Positions 44,639 through 56,815 of a stretch of 64,000 bases of DNA are shown piece by piece (within the stretch, counting starts at the first letter, position 1; every line of letters starts with the position of its first letter). The position numbers and the translations under genes were made by a program. This stretch comes from Cannabis sativa (Eukaryota > Streptophyta > Magnoliopsida > Rosales > Cannabaceae): the NCBI RefSeq assembly GCF_029168945.1, contig NW_026870038.1:1178001-1242000 (forward strand), given 5' to 3'. The notes beneath the pieces are model-generated. The model did not search any database, had not been told where the DNA came from, and was given only the letters and a program-made list of their open reading frames with translations.

Positions 44639-47041
44639 ATGGATGTTAGAACAGTGATTCTTTTTTACAATGGAACTTGGGTTGACAAAACAACATACGT
44701 TGATTATGAAGTCGAAGGTATACTAATTCCAACAGATTGTTCACATTATGAGCTTTCTCACATAGTATACGAAGCTTTGAATTTGGACAGAAACAAATAT
44801 ACGATTGATCTTCAATTTCAAGTAACTGAAGGCATACCACCAATAAGAATCAAAGACAATAGTGGATGCAAGTTTTATGAACAAATACGAAGGAAAAATG
44901 ATGATGAGACCAAATATCCTATCTGTGTTAACATCTCAACATCCACAACCGACAATGAACACAATGATAGAGTAAACTATACCTACAATGGGGAAACTAG
45001 TTTACAAACAAGGCAACTGCTACCAACAAGAACCGAATATGCAACAAAGATGGCAGATTATGTGATTGAACAAACTCAAATATCGATGGAAGAAAGCTCC
45101 GAAGAAAATCAAATAATTTTAAATCCTCAAGTTGCTGAAATACACATTGGCCAAGTTTTTGCAAACAAGGAAACCCTCCAACAAGCAGTAAGCCTTCACT
45201 CAATAAGATACAATCAACCTTTCAAGGTAAAAAGATCATCAAAACTAGACTATAAACTAGTCTGTATTGATGATAACTGCAACTGGACATTCTTAGCATC
45301 AAAACATGGAAAGACTGACATGTTTATCATAAGAAAAATAGAGCATACTCATACATGTTCATTGGACATCACTTCTGGAGACCATCCTCAAGCTACAAGC
45401 AACTCCGGTTGGAAAGGTTATAAAAAACAAGTTTGTAAACCCAAAAAGAGATTACACTCCAACAGAAATTGTGGATGACATGGCAGATGATTACAGTGTC
45501 TCTATATCTTACCAAAAAGCATGGAGAGCTAGAGAAAAGGCAATTGTGGATGCTCGTCGCTGCCCACAAGAATCATACAGTGAGATACCATCAATTTTAT
45601 ACATGATGCAAATATCAAACCCAGGTAATAAAATACTTCATCAACATAAAGTACTAATATGCTATATAGGAATTTATACTATAAACTAATTGGTTACTTT
45701 TGAAACAGGAACAATCACAGACCTAGTAACAGATGAAGATAACAAATTCAAATATCTATACTTTGCAGTAGGTGCTTCAATAAAAGGTTGGCAACACTGT
45801 ACACCAATTATAGTCACAGATGGAACCTTTTTGACAAACCAACATGGAGGCACTTTGTTGATAGCAAGTGCACAAAATGCAAATAGACATATATTCCCAC
45901 TTGCATTTGCAGTAGTAGATTCCGAAAATGACAGCTCTTGGGAATGGTTTCTTCACAAAATAAAGGAAACTTATGGCGAAAGAGAAGGTCAATGCATCGT
46001 ATCGATAGACATGAGAGTATACTAAAAGCGAAAAGAGACCTTTCCGTATATAATGCATGGGGTATGTTGTTACCATTTGATGAAGAATATAAAAATGAAA
46101 TTCAAAAAAGGAGGTGATGAGCTCAAGATTGCATTTAATAAAGTGCATCTAAAGCTTACAACATAGAAGATTTTGAAAAGAGCATGCAAGACTTGGACAA
46201 TATAGATGTAAGAATAAGAGATTACTTGGTGAATGAAATTGGTGTCGAAAAGTGGACAAGACTATATGGCATGAACAGGAGATACAAAACAATGACATCA
46301 AATATTGCCGAATCAACCAATGCAACCTTGAAAGCAAGAAGAGACCTACCCATCGCAACTCTACTAGAATGCCTACATTCATTGGTGCAAAGATGGTATT
46401 GGGAAAACAAGAATAGAGCCCAAAAAACTACAACAACACTGGCAAAAATACCTGAAAAAACATTAAAGAAACAAAGAGATATGAGTTTAAAGTACAAGGT
46501 AATTATGTATACAGAAAAATAAAAATTGCTTACAAACATATTTACTCTGTTGTAAACTTAATAATCGTTTACTTGATTAATACAGGTTGAAACAGCAAAC
46601 CTTCTGGTATACCAAGTACACGACAACAACAGATCTCACATAGTAAACTTGGAGAATAAAACATGCAGCTGCCAACGATTTGAATATGATGAAATGCCTT
46701 GCTCTCATGCAATGGCTGTACTAAGCAAAAGGAACCTGTCTTGCTACAAATATTGCTCATACTACTACACGAAAGAAGCTTTTATGGCAACATATGAAGA
46801 CAGTATACTCCCATTAGGTGAGGCAACATCATGGAATATACCAGATTTAATAAGAAATATTGTAGTCCTCCCACCTAAACATAAGAGAGCTGCCGGAAGA
46901 CCAAAGAAACAACGATACAAAAATGGACTTGAAGCAAAAGCACAAGTGGTATGCGGTCAATGTCACCAGAGAGGACACAACAAAAGATCATGTAAAAATG
47001 ACCCAGTACTAAAACCACCAAGAAAAAGAAAAAGATCATAA
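44639..47041 (+). pseudogene. MURA-type transposase, frameshifted
   Basis: A leader exon with donor AATAAG/GTACCT near 44221 precedes the gene. Segments: N-terminal part from ATG 44639 (MDVRTVILFYNGTW); MuDR DNA-binding domain (IGQVFANKETLQQAVSLHSI, YKLVCIDDNCNWTFLASK, HTHTC); MULE catalytic domain (YLYFAVGASIKGW, IVTDGTFL, FAVVDSENDSSWEWFL, GVCCYHLMKNIK); SWIM zinc finger (CSCQRFEYDEMPCSHAMAV); and CCHC knuckle CGQCHQRGHNKRSC with a basic tail. Introns 45625-45708 and 46499-46585 have good borders. Frame breaks occur near 45405, near 46005 around the second catalytic Asp, and near 46140, so the copy is inactive. Confidence 0.88.
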
Positions 47042-47670
47042 AATCCTGAGGTAAAATGAATAAATGTTGGTAAGCATCAAACATGGTTACTAAATAGACA
47101 GTATACAAAAACAATTTACAATGATAATTGTTAGTTGATAAAGCTTTTCAATGTATTAATACAAACTTTTAATAAAATGATTACAATTCGCTTAGATTCA
47201 AGTAAGTTTTTTTTTTCCTCCTCTATATATGAACAGTTACCAAATATATGAACAGTTACTAACTGTAATTTATTTACAACCATTTTAAAGGTTAATAAAC
47301 CATCACATTGGTTTATATCACTTAGAAAAGGTATACGAAATGTCATTGGTTTATAAGATCAAACAAAATTAAACAAAAATCACATAAAAAATGCCGTAAC
47401 ACTAAAACTAAATTCTAAATCCAAAAAATTAACATATTGTCTCACAGAAATACATAACATAAAAACTGCAAAACATACTGTGCCAGTAAACCAAAAGGTT
47501 ACTTCAAAATTAAAATAGGCAAGAGTCTCCTAAAATATTACTGTTCCAAACAGTTTCTTAAACAAACACAAACATAAACCTAAAAACAAAACAACATGAC
47601 ATAAAAATACACATAAAGTTCAAAAAAAAATGTAAACTAGGTTTCCAACATGTTGTTCTATTACATAAAA

Positions 47671-50600
47671 CTATGGCATCCTTCCTGGATGCTCCGAAGT
47701 AGACTCGTACCCACCCAACTCCTTCTTCTTTGCATGAACAAACAGATCAACACACAACTTCTTCCGAGTGAATGCAATGTCCAACTTCTTAGGAATCTTA
47801 TCAATCAATCCATGCATGAAGAAATGAGCATACTTTATGATAAAAACACCACAATCACTACATCACAAAAATAAACCCATAGCAATTGTCAGATAACAAA
47901 AAATAAACAATAACATAGAATCATAAATATAAAAAAAAAAACAAAGATAGTTACCTATCCTCTTGTTGTGGCAAATTATCAACCACGACAATATCAAACG
48001 CATCAGTATCTTTTTTACCTTGCCAGTGCTTACTACTCCTGTCAATATCTTTTCTCCCCTCATAGAAATTAACATGTGACAGTAAGATAGGAATTATTAC
48101 AGCAAATGCACGAACAAAACTCTCTGAGTTGTTCTTGTACCTCCCAAACCTCATAGAATTCAACACTTTTAAGCATCTCATCTTAATGTCAAGAATACAC
48201 AATATCCAATGAGCAAGAACAATCACGTTAACAGGCATTAGTACGAAATCAAGCTCGGCAAATTTGGTGGTTTATTGCATAACATATAAAAACCCGCTAT
48301 GTATGCAAAATGGCCTTAGAATCCTTCTTAACCGAATCAACATTTTCACCACTTGCAACAAACTCATTATATAATTCAAAAATTTGAGAAGCAAAGAAGC
48401 AATCAGTAGTATTACCAGAAATTTTCACAGACTGGTCATACTTTAACTTCTTTCTCAAATAGTAGAAACAAACATCAATATGCTGCAATAAACATAAAAC
48501 AATCCAAAGTTATAAACAAATATACAGAAAAAGTATACAATAAACAAAAAAATATATAATAACACACTAACCGAGCATGACAAGTTCTTCCCAACAAGAA
48601 GCAAATCATAGAACCACATCTTATCATCAATTTGACAAACCACAAAATCCAATGGAACCTTAAGCTTCCTATGACATTCTTTAAACTTCTTCACTTTGTT
48701 TTTATCATTAAACCCAATCTTAAACCACTGATCAAAAGATTTAGCTTGCACATCATCAATCACATTGAAAAAGCCAAATCCAAAAGCACATGATCCAGGA
48801 CGTCCACCTTTTGGTTTACCAATACTACCTGAACCAAATTCTGTGGCATACGGACTGTTGTATACAGAACTAGGTTTCCTCTCTATTTCCAACTGTAGGA
48901 GTTTCTTCCTCCAATTTTATAGACTTTCCCTAGCATTCAAAACAATTACAAACAAATAAAAAAAAAAGTAAGTGAAAAGAAAAAAAAAATAAACTACCAA
49001 ATAACATAAACAAAATAAAAATAAACCTTTTTCAAACTGTCTTCATAGGAAACCAAATGATCATTAACAACCTCCATGGTAGATACAGAAAAGCTTTCTT
49101 GAGAACCATGCTTCTTCTCAACACCAACAACATCAGTATTAAAATATCATGCAAAAAAAAAACAAAAAATATGTAAACATAGTAAACCAAAAATCAATAC
49201 TCACAACATAATCAAGAATTAAAAAAAAAAAAAAGTAAACAAACCTTGTCCAACCCATAGGTAGATAAAACATCAGCATTTGTTGCCTCTAATTTATTTA
49301 AAGACTTATCCTAAAAACAAAAAATAAAAATAATTAAACATGACAAAATGATTCAAAATATAAAATAAACTAAATAAACAAAAAAGTATACAGTAAACAA
49401 AAAATGACAAACCTTTTTAACGCTTCCCTCATAGGCATCAATCTTTTCATTTATAATCTCCAAAGCTGACACGGTTGATACTATCCTCGTTGCCTTGACT
49501 ATCAAACAACTTTCCCTTACTACAAACACCTTCAACATCATTTACACTTGCATCTACATCAACTGCTCTGCCCTCAACATTATCTTTATTACTCCCATCT
49601 CGCAACATCTTTTGCTTCTTCAAATATTCTTTCCCTCAACATTGTCTTTATTTGTCCCATCCGAACCAATAGCTTTAACAAGATCACCACCCCCCAAACC
49701 CCGTAAATATACAAAACAAACATAAAAAACATTTGACAAGAGACAACAACCAACATAGTAACAAATCATCTAAAGAATGAAAAAACTAAAAAATAAATAA
49801 ACTTGCCTGGTCATCACCACCATCATCTTCATCCTCCTTAGATTTTTTAACAACATCCTTAAATAGGCCATGATCATCAACAACCTCGTTCTTCATCATT
49901 CAATTTATCAAGATTCTTTTTTCTTCAAGAAACCAATCAGTTTACTAGAAATAAAACTCATAATATCAAATGAAGGAGCATCATAATTAAAAACCTACAA
50001 AAAAAAAAAAAAACCCATTAAACAATAAAAACATTAATAACATAAATAAAAAATATTCAAAAAACAAAAAATATTCAATAAACAAAAAACAATATACTAG
50101 TTTACAAAACAATAATAACACTCGAGTATATTGAATATTCTCATCGAGTCCAACAGTTTCAATTGCATCTTGACTTTTCACATCAAAAACTTCAACATCA
50201 TTTAAATCATCATTCTTGCAACAAAAAAAAAAAAACCAACAAAATCAAAATAACATATGAAAAAACAAAGAAACATCTAATAAACTAATAAAATAAACAT
50301 AATCAAACCTTGCCATCGCTCTCATCAGGACTATCATTTCCATCTTTAGAAATTTTTGCATTTTCAATAGCTTCCTTCAACTCATTAAACTTCAATTCCA
50401 TAAAAACCAAGCCTTCACCGATCTTCGAGTCAATATACGACCGAAGACTTAACTGCAACTCCTTGAATCTACCCTCCAACACATTATTCAATACTTCAAT
50501 AGACTCATCAGTCTTCTTTTGCCTAGAAATAAACTCCTTCATCTTACGCATCACACCATCGACATCAAAACCACCAGTAAACTCCTTCTGTACACCAGAA

Positions 50601-52731
50601 GATCCAACTCTATCAACATTAAACTTTGAGAATGGAACATCATCAAAGTCATCATCTGACTCTTCTCGGCCAATAAACTCCATTCCGCAAGCACCAATAA
50701 ACCTTTTATTTCATCTTCAGTAGGCACAATATGTTTTCCTTTCAGCTAGCAAAACAAGAAAAAATAATTAGTTTACAAAATATAATAAAAACAACAAATA
50801 AACAATTTACAAAATATAAAAAATACCTTATTTGAAGATAGAACTTTCTTCTCAACTTCACTTGAATTAGGATTTCCAATACTCTTCCATCTACAAAACC
50901 TATATGGTTTACCAGAATCATAGGAACAAAACTTTGCCTTCAAGCACAAAGGAATGGTTTCATACAACCAAACCAAAAATGCAAAAGGTAAACCAGGAAG
51001 TTTATAAGATCGAGGACCCTTTTCCAAATGTTTCCCTTTAACCTTAGCAAGAGGCTTAGCAACACCTTTTCCCTTCATAACACCCCTCGTACCAATCTTT
51101 AAATTGTGCAAAGTTAATTCAAACACTGGTATACCCCATGGAAAACTACCATACTCATCAACCCCAATTATGTTCAAAATCTCAACAGGAACTTTTTTTG
51201 AGTAAACACTACTAATCAAACAATTAGTAACAAGGTACAAAACAGCCATCTTCACAGCATACTCATCTGACTTGAAATCACTATACATAAACCTATGCTC
51301 AACAGCACTAACAGTCACTGTCTGATCACAAAAATATCGATCAACAAAAGCATTTTCTCTGTGTGTATACTTACTCAAATCGGCATCACCAACACACAGT
51401 AAACCAGAAACAACAGCAAACTCAGCTAAACTGAATCTGAAATTCTCATCACCAAACTTAAACCACATTTCTTTTTCATTTTTCTGATATACCTCCCTAT
51501 GTAAGGCATTATGAACTAATTGAGACTGAAAACCAACAGGATGGCTATCCAAAAAATAACCAAAACAAGTATCACGAAACAACTTACGTTGATCTTTAGT
51601 CAACTTGGAATTAATATTTTTGACAACAATGTTATCCTGATTAGGGAATAACATCACTTTTCCCTGAATCTTTTCACCAGGCTTGAAATATAAATCCCAT
51701 TCCTGTAAAAAAAATGATATACAAAGAAATCCACACATTAAACTAAAAATAAGCATAAATAAACAACTTCACAGATACAATAATCATTTAAATTTGTAAA
51801 CCAATACTTTCCACTGTAAACAAAAAAAAAAATACACATCAATACCTAAAAACTATAATAAACCATAAACATACAAAAATAAACCAGTAAGCTTAAACAT
51901 AAACCTAAATAAACAAAATCGAAAAAAAATTAACAAATAAACTAAAAAATCAATAACAATAACCTAAAAATAAATAATCAAACCCTATAATAAACAAAAA
52001 CAGAAAATATATTTGTAAGCCAAAACTTTCAATAGTAAACAAGAAAAATACCCATCAAAAATCTAAAACCCAAAAATAAACAAAATAAACAAACTAAAAC
52101 AAAATAAACTTAAACATAACCTAAATAAACAAAATCGAAACAAATTAACAAATAAACCAAAAAAACACATAAACAGTAACCTAAAAACAAATAATCAAAC
52201 CTAAAATCAACAAAATATATTACAAACATCATGAAAAATAACAAAATAAAAACAACACCCAAAAACCCACAAATAAAAACCGACTACAATATAAACCAAA
52301 AAAAATATTACAAACAAACATCAAAAACATTTAAAAAAATAAAACAATAAACTATAAAATCTAAAAATAAATTAAACCCCTAAAAATCGTAAACCCAATA
52401 CAACCAAATAAAAAATTAAAAATCATAAAAATACCTTCAAATCATTACGAACTTCAACCTCCAAGTCTTCACTATCATAATCCTCAGGCAAATCTTCAGC
52501 AACTTGCTTCATCTTTTTCACATTTCGAACATCTTCTTTCTTCACTTTATCAACAACTCTTTTTCTCTTTTGCAATGCCGAGCCACGGCTACCATCCGAT
52601 GATCCACCAGAACCACCAGAACGATCAGAATCATCACGATCTCCATCATCGGAGACATTTTCCATTTTCTTCTTATCAGCAGCTACCTTTACAGAATGCG
52701 AAGGAGAAATTGAGGAACGAGTTTTAACCAT
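47671..52731 (-). pseudogene. DUF1985 / ULP1-like C48 peptidase gene of the MULE
   Basis: Exon 1 (52731-52435, MVKTRSSISPSHSVKV..., Ser/Asp/Lys-rich) joins in phase to exon 2 (51702-50827), a DUF1985 domain (FGYFLDSHPVGFQSQLVHNAL, FRFSLAEFAVVSGLLCG-like, PWGIPVFELTLHNL, GLPFAFLVWLYETIPL). Several acidic or coiled exons follow (50683-50308, about 50217-50105). The C-terminal peptidase starts about 48890 and has LMPVNVIVLAHWILCILDIK (catalytic His), then LKVLNSM where the family has an Asp, LPQQED (oxyanion Gln) and DCGVFIIKYAHFF (catalytic Cys; last exon 47857-47671). Frame changes near 50690 and 48300 suggest decay, although some could be unresolved introns. Confidence 0.8.
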
Positions 52732-53072
52732 TTTTTAGGTTTACAGATGATAATAACAAGGCAATAAACGAAAATGATGCACTCAAACTCTCTTGCTAAT
52801 ACAAAAATAAACCACCCCAAGAAGAAGAAACCCTAACCCCTATACTCTGTATAAAACGAAAACAGAGAAAAGAAAAGCTCAAGATGAATATTTATAAAAA
52901 CAAACTTACTTTCCTTTTATACAAACACTTAAAAAACCATAAAAATGGTAAAATAGAATATAAAAATAAAAAAAAAATGATTACAATCCTCTAAAACCGT
53001 CCATAATTTGAATTACACATGCAAAAAAAGTGGCGCGTGAACAGTTGCACACTGCAACATGGAAGACGTGCA

Positions 53073-53110
53073 GGACGTGATGTGATGACGTCATCACACA
53101 TCACACGTCC
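53073..53110. repeat. 38-bp imperfect palindrome around TGACGTCA
   Basis: The inner 18 bases, TGTGATGACGTCATCACA (53081-53098), are a perfect palindrome; the outer GGACGTG / CACGTCC arms extend it to 53073-53110 with one small offset. TGACGTCA is a bZIP (TGA/CREB-type) site. It lies about 350 bp upstream of the DUF1985 gene start and may be part of the MULE end. Confidence 0.75.
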
Positions 53111-53160
53111 CATCCAGTTATTTAAAAAAAAAAAAAAAATGAATTAAATTAAAAACGGTA

Positions 53161-55191
53161 TAAAAAACGGTACATTAACATATATAAATGACAGCACCAT
53201 ATTTTTGTAAAAAGAATGCAATTAAAGTACTGGAGTGTAAATTTTCCAATATTAAAAGCAAATTTACAACAATTTTTAATTAATATGGCCAAACTCCAAT
53301 AATTTATTACTTTCTTGATATTTACATACTCAAAGTTGGAAGCTGTCCAACTTAAAAAAATGATTAAACCTTTGTAACTTTGTTTAATCAAATCTAAACA
53401 TTTAATATCATTGGATAGATTTTGATTATATTATTATAGCTGAACATCGTGGGCCAAATGTACAAACATTTCAAATTACCATTAATTTCCATTGGCCAAA
53501 GTCTAACAATAATGGAATTGCTATTTTTTAAAACAATATATTTTAGAATAAATATGATTTTTGCCTTGAAATTGGTCCTGAGAATATATAGGCCTAAAAC
53601 GAATTAGAATTTAAGACCCTCAAATATATATAAAAAAAATATTAAAAAAAAGTATTATGAATTTGAAACTTGGATATTATGTAATATGTCATACACTTCA
53701 ACTAACTAAGTTATAACTATTTGTTGTTTACAATATACTTAATTTTACTTAAATAAAAATGTAATGAAATTTTTTATTTTTTATTTTGAGCCTCCGAAAA
53801 GTGTGGGCCCGAGGCACAGGCTTAGCCTGCCTATGCCTAGAGTCGACCCTGCCTGAACCATGACCCACATAGAGGTGAGGCGAGAGGGAGCAGTCGCTCC
53901 TGAAAAAAAATTGGGATAAAAATATAATATTAACTTTGGCATGATAGTTAAGTTATCTTGGACATATTATAGAGATGAAGTGTTCAAATCCTAACAAAAA
54001 TATGTTTATTTTTAATATTTAGTTTATTTTTACCCCCTCACACACACAAACAAAAAGTATGCTCCCTCAACTTTAATTTTGGGTCAGTCACTATCTTGAA
54101 CTATAATCTTTGTAGAGTTTTTTTTTTAAAAATTTTTCCTGTTGCAAAATTTACCCTGAACTATGCAAATCGTTACAAATATTCCCCTCCAATTACATGC
54201 TGCTTATTTTTAAAATAATTTGATTATATGACTATGCGTTACAAGTATAATTGCACTAAAATGACTTATTTAATAACTCTAAATTATCTAAAATCTATTT
54301 TATTGGCATTAAACATATGAATAATAGCTCTAAAAATGCACACATACTCTCATAATTAGACTATTATTTATGTATTTATTTTTCGTCTGGAATTTCAAAC
54401 TGTGCTAAATTAATGTTATATTAGTGTTATATCAATAAATTATTTAAATAAATGACCAGAACCCAACTACAAAATAATAATTTTTATAATTAGAAGAAAT
54501 TTCGCAACAGATACTACAAAAGTATAATAATCATAATTCTAGAAATAAATTTTATTTATTTTATATTTTAATATATTATAGAACATATAGCACTGCACCA
54601 ATTCAAAATAATTTACTCATAAAATAATTTTTCAGTTTTCAACCAATGATCCATAAAAGTCTATTATCATATCTTTTGAACAACATTTAACGCAAACTAT
54701 TGAATGGATTAATTCAAGGTCAAAGTCGTAATTTCCTGTCCTTAAGTTCAAAACGACCCATTTAATCTAATTGAATTGGTCTGGATTTTGGTTATAATTA
54801 TTAAAAAAAAAAACAATTAATTAATTATTAAATATAATTATTTTTCGTTAATTAGGTGGTGATACCATTTTTGTTTTTTAATTTTTTAATTATAAAATAA
54901 AAGTAGAGTTTTCATTTTTAAAAATTTTGTTACAAAAGTGTCTTGCAATTTATTTTTAATTTTATTTAAGTTAAATTTTAGTACGGTAATATTAATTAAA
55001 AAAGTTGTTTAAAAATTTGTTGTAAGTAATTTTTTTTACTATTTTTAAAAAGGATCATGTTTTTGGTTAATAATATTTCACTTTTTTTTTTTTTAATAAA
55101 GAATATTTTTACTTTTTAAATTAAAAAATAATTTGTAAATGAATTAAAAAAGATAATATGACATTAATTATAAGTATTATTATTTAAAAGT
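53161..55191. other. AT-rich intergenic region, partly duplicated near the second LSU gene
   Basis: 53395-53520 and 54640-54740 resemble 62680-62800 and 63190-63300 (shared TTTCCATTGGCCAAAGTC, AACAATAATGGAA, AACCAATGATCCATAAAAGTC). 53560-53870 matches a second dispersed repeat also found at 61500-61710 (CTCCGAAAAGTGTGGGC, TTAGCC.GCCTATG). No gene seen. Confidence 0.6.
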
Positions 55192-55545
55192 GGGTAAATA
55201 CCATTTTGGACCTTGTGTTTTGCAAAAGTTACAGATTGGACCCTGTGTTTTGTTAAATGACAAAATGGACCCTGTATTTTCTAAAATAGTAAAAATAGGA
55301 CCCTGAACTTTTTTTCTTAATACAACCAACTTGAAGACAATGCTTAATATGAACAGATACAAAAAAATGTAAACAGTTTTGTCATAGCACTTTTAGATCG
55401 GATTATAATTAAACTTTATTTTGACAAAAAATCAATTCAGGGTCCTATTTGTACTATTTTAAAAAATACAGGGTCCATTTTGTCATTTAACAAAACACAG
55501 GATCCAATTGGTAACTTTTGCAAGGGTCCAAAATGGTATTTACCC
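55192..55545. mobile_element. Fold-back MITE, Mutator-type, 354 bp
   Basis: Arms of about 125 bp: GGGTAAATACCATTTTGGAC at the left, its complement GTCCAAAATGGTATTTACCC (with small differences) at the right. A perfect 9-bp TSD TTTAAAAGT lies at 55183-55191 and 55546-55554. The arms contain spaced GGACCCTG repeats. It sits just 3' of the LSU gene. Confidence 0.9.
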
Positions 55546-55702
55546 TTTAAAAGTCAAATCGTTTCTTTTACAAAATTCAGATTTTACATATACAATTTAC
55601 AGAAGAAGAAGTAAATTATAATCAAAAATCAAACTAAGGCGAATAACGAGAGAGGGTCTTCGAAAACGAACGGCTCAGATTATTCCACGTTTCAATTCAA
55701 GA

Positions 55703-56026
55703 TCAGAGAGAGATCGAAATAGAGGCAGCTTGAAGGAGCTGTTGAGCGCGTGAGAGTTGATTAAGGAGGGAGACGATCTTCACGTGGTCAGCACGCGCCT
55801 GATCAACAGCCTCAGCTTCGAGCTCCCCGAGCTGAGAACAGAGTCTCTCCTCTGCTTCTTCGGCGATCCGGAGTCGCTGCCAAGCTTTGAGTAGCTCGTT
55901 CCTCATCTCCTCCTCTCTCTCGCGGCTCTGTCTCAGCTCTTGTTCCAGTTCCTCGTTCCTCTTCTTAAGCGTAGTGGAAATCTGGTCTTCGAAGGAGGAC
56001 TTATCAGTTGGCTTGGTCACCGCCAT
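55703..56026 (-). CDS. LSU: RESPONSE TO LOW SULFUR protein (LSU family, 107 aa)
   Basis: Single exon. Starts MAVTKPTDKSSFEDQ, then a continuous charged coiled coil (KKRNEELEQELRQSREREEE, LLKAWQRLRIAEEAEERLCS) and the family signature LCSQLGELEAEAVDQARADH, ending in a serine/isoleucine tail. Length and sequence fit plant LSU proteins (about 95-105 aa), small plant-specific stress hubs that dimerise through the coil. They are induced strongly by sulfur starvation. Intronless as usual. The upstream region has a TATA box and a UPE-box. A paralogue lies at 63670-63987. Confidence 0.93.
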   Translation of the reverse strand: MAVTKPTDKSSFEDQISTTLKKRNEELEQELRQSREREEEMRNELLKAWQRLRIAEEAEERLCSQLGELEAEAVDQARADHVKIVSLLNQLSRAQQLLQAASISISL

Positions 56027-56115
56027 TGTTGTCTTCTTCTTCTTCTTCTTGAATTTTGTTAAACTGAAAATTATGTATGGTTTATTGTGTGAGTTGTGGT
56101 AATGAATAAGGTAGG

Positions 56116-56123
56116 TTTTTATA
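56116..56123 (-). promoter_or_regulatory. TATA box of the first LSU gene
   Basis: TATAAAAA on the minus strand, about 90 bp upstream of the ATG at 56026, between the coding start and the UPE-box. Confidence 0.7.
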
Positions 56124-56141
56124 GGGCCAAAAAAGTAAGGG

Positions 56142-56161
56142 TGTCCAGGTTCAATGAATCT
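56142..56161 (-). promoter_or_regulatory. UPE-box, sulfur-deficiency element of the LSU promoter
   Basis: The minus strand reads AGATTCATTGAACCTGGACA, which fits the published UPE-box consensus AGRTWCATTGAAYCTRGACR (as I recall it) at all 20 positions. This element binds the EIN3-like factor SLIM1/EIL3 and gives sulfur-starvation induction of LSU/UP9 genes. It lies 19 bp upstream of the TATA box. Confidence 0.82.
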
Positions 56162-56269
56162 AGCTGCACACGATTTTTTTGCAATTTCGTTTCCTGACGT
56201 ATTTGCTTCTTATGTTATTAAATATAAATGAAAAAAATAAAAATAAAAAAATAATGGAAATAAATTATA

Positions 56270-56815
56270 GACTAATTTCCTCTTGAATTTTCACATTTGT
56301 TAATTTTTTTAATTGTTGAAATTATTGAATTTAAGTATTTTTATTAGATTTAAAGATTATTAAAAATTTAAGAAGCACAAGCTTATTTAATGCCTTGTAT
56401 TGAGCCGTATTGTATTGTATTATATTGAATGTGATTATATATCATATTTTTATATAATACTATATTAAATTTTAATTTATACTAAAATATTATATAGATG
56501 AAGCTCATACAATTCAATACCACATATAATTTTACATAAAAATATTTCATAAAATACAATTTAATATAATACTATACAATACAATACGATGTAATACGGC
56601 GTACCAAACGAACCCTTACGAGTATGATTTAGTAGATATCAAATTAAGGACATGATTTAATATATGGACAATCGTCACATTTGTAAAATTAAATGAAATT
56701 GGACAGAAGTTCTTAAATCTAATAATTTCAACATTTCAGTAAAATTTTTAACAACTTGAAAAATTTTAAAAATATGATTTGATATATGTCAAAATTCATG
56801 TGGTAAAATTATATT
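56270..56815. repeat. Degenerate fold-back element interrupted by a second MITE
   Basis: The outer parts (56270-56375 and 56620-56815) belong to the same family as 62130-62527 (TTAATTGTTGAAATTATTGAATTTAAG; ATGATTTAGTAGATATCAAA; AAATTGAATG.. type phrases). The inner part, about 56395-56615, has its own inverted ends: GAGCCGTATTGTATTGTATTAT on the left and the complement of ATACAATACAATACGATGTA on the right. Confidence 0.6.

Larger units (their letters stand above)
43740..53160. mobile_element. Kaonashi-like Mutator element (MULE) with transposase and ULP1 genes
   Basis: A broken MURA transposase (+, 44639-47041) and a DUF1985/C48 protease gene (-, 47671-52731) point toward each other, the gene content reported for ULP1-carrying Kaonashi MULEs. 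The outer limits are set only by the two 5' flanks. I compared 43700-43800 with 53000-53180 and found no convincing long terminal inverted repeats, so boundaries are approximate. Confidence 0.65.
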
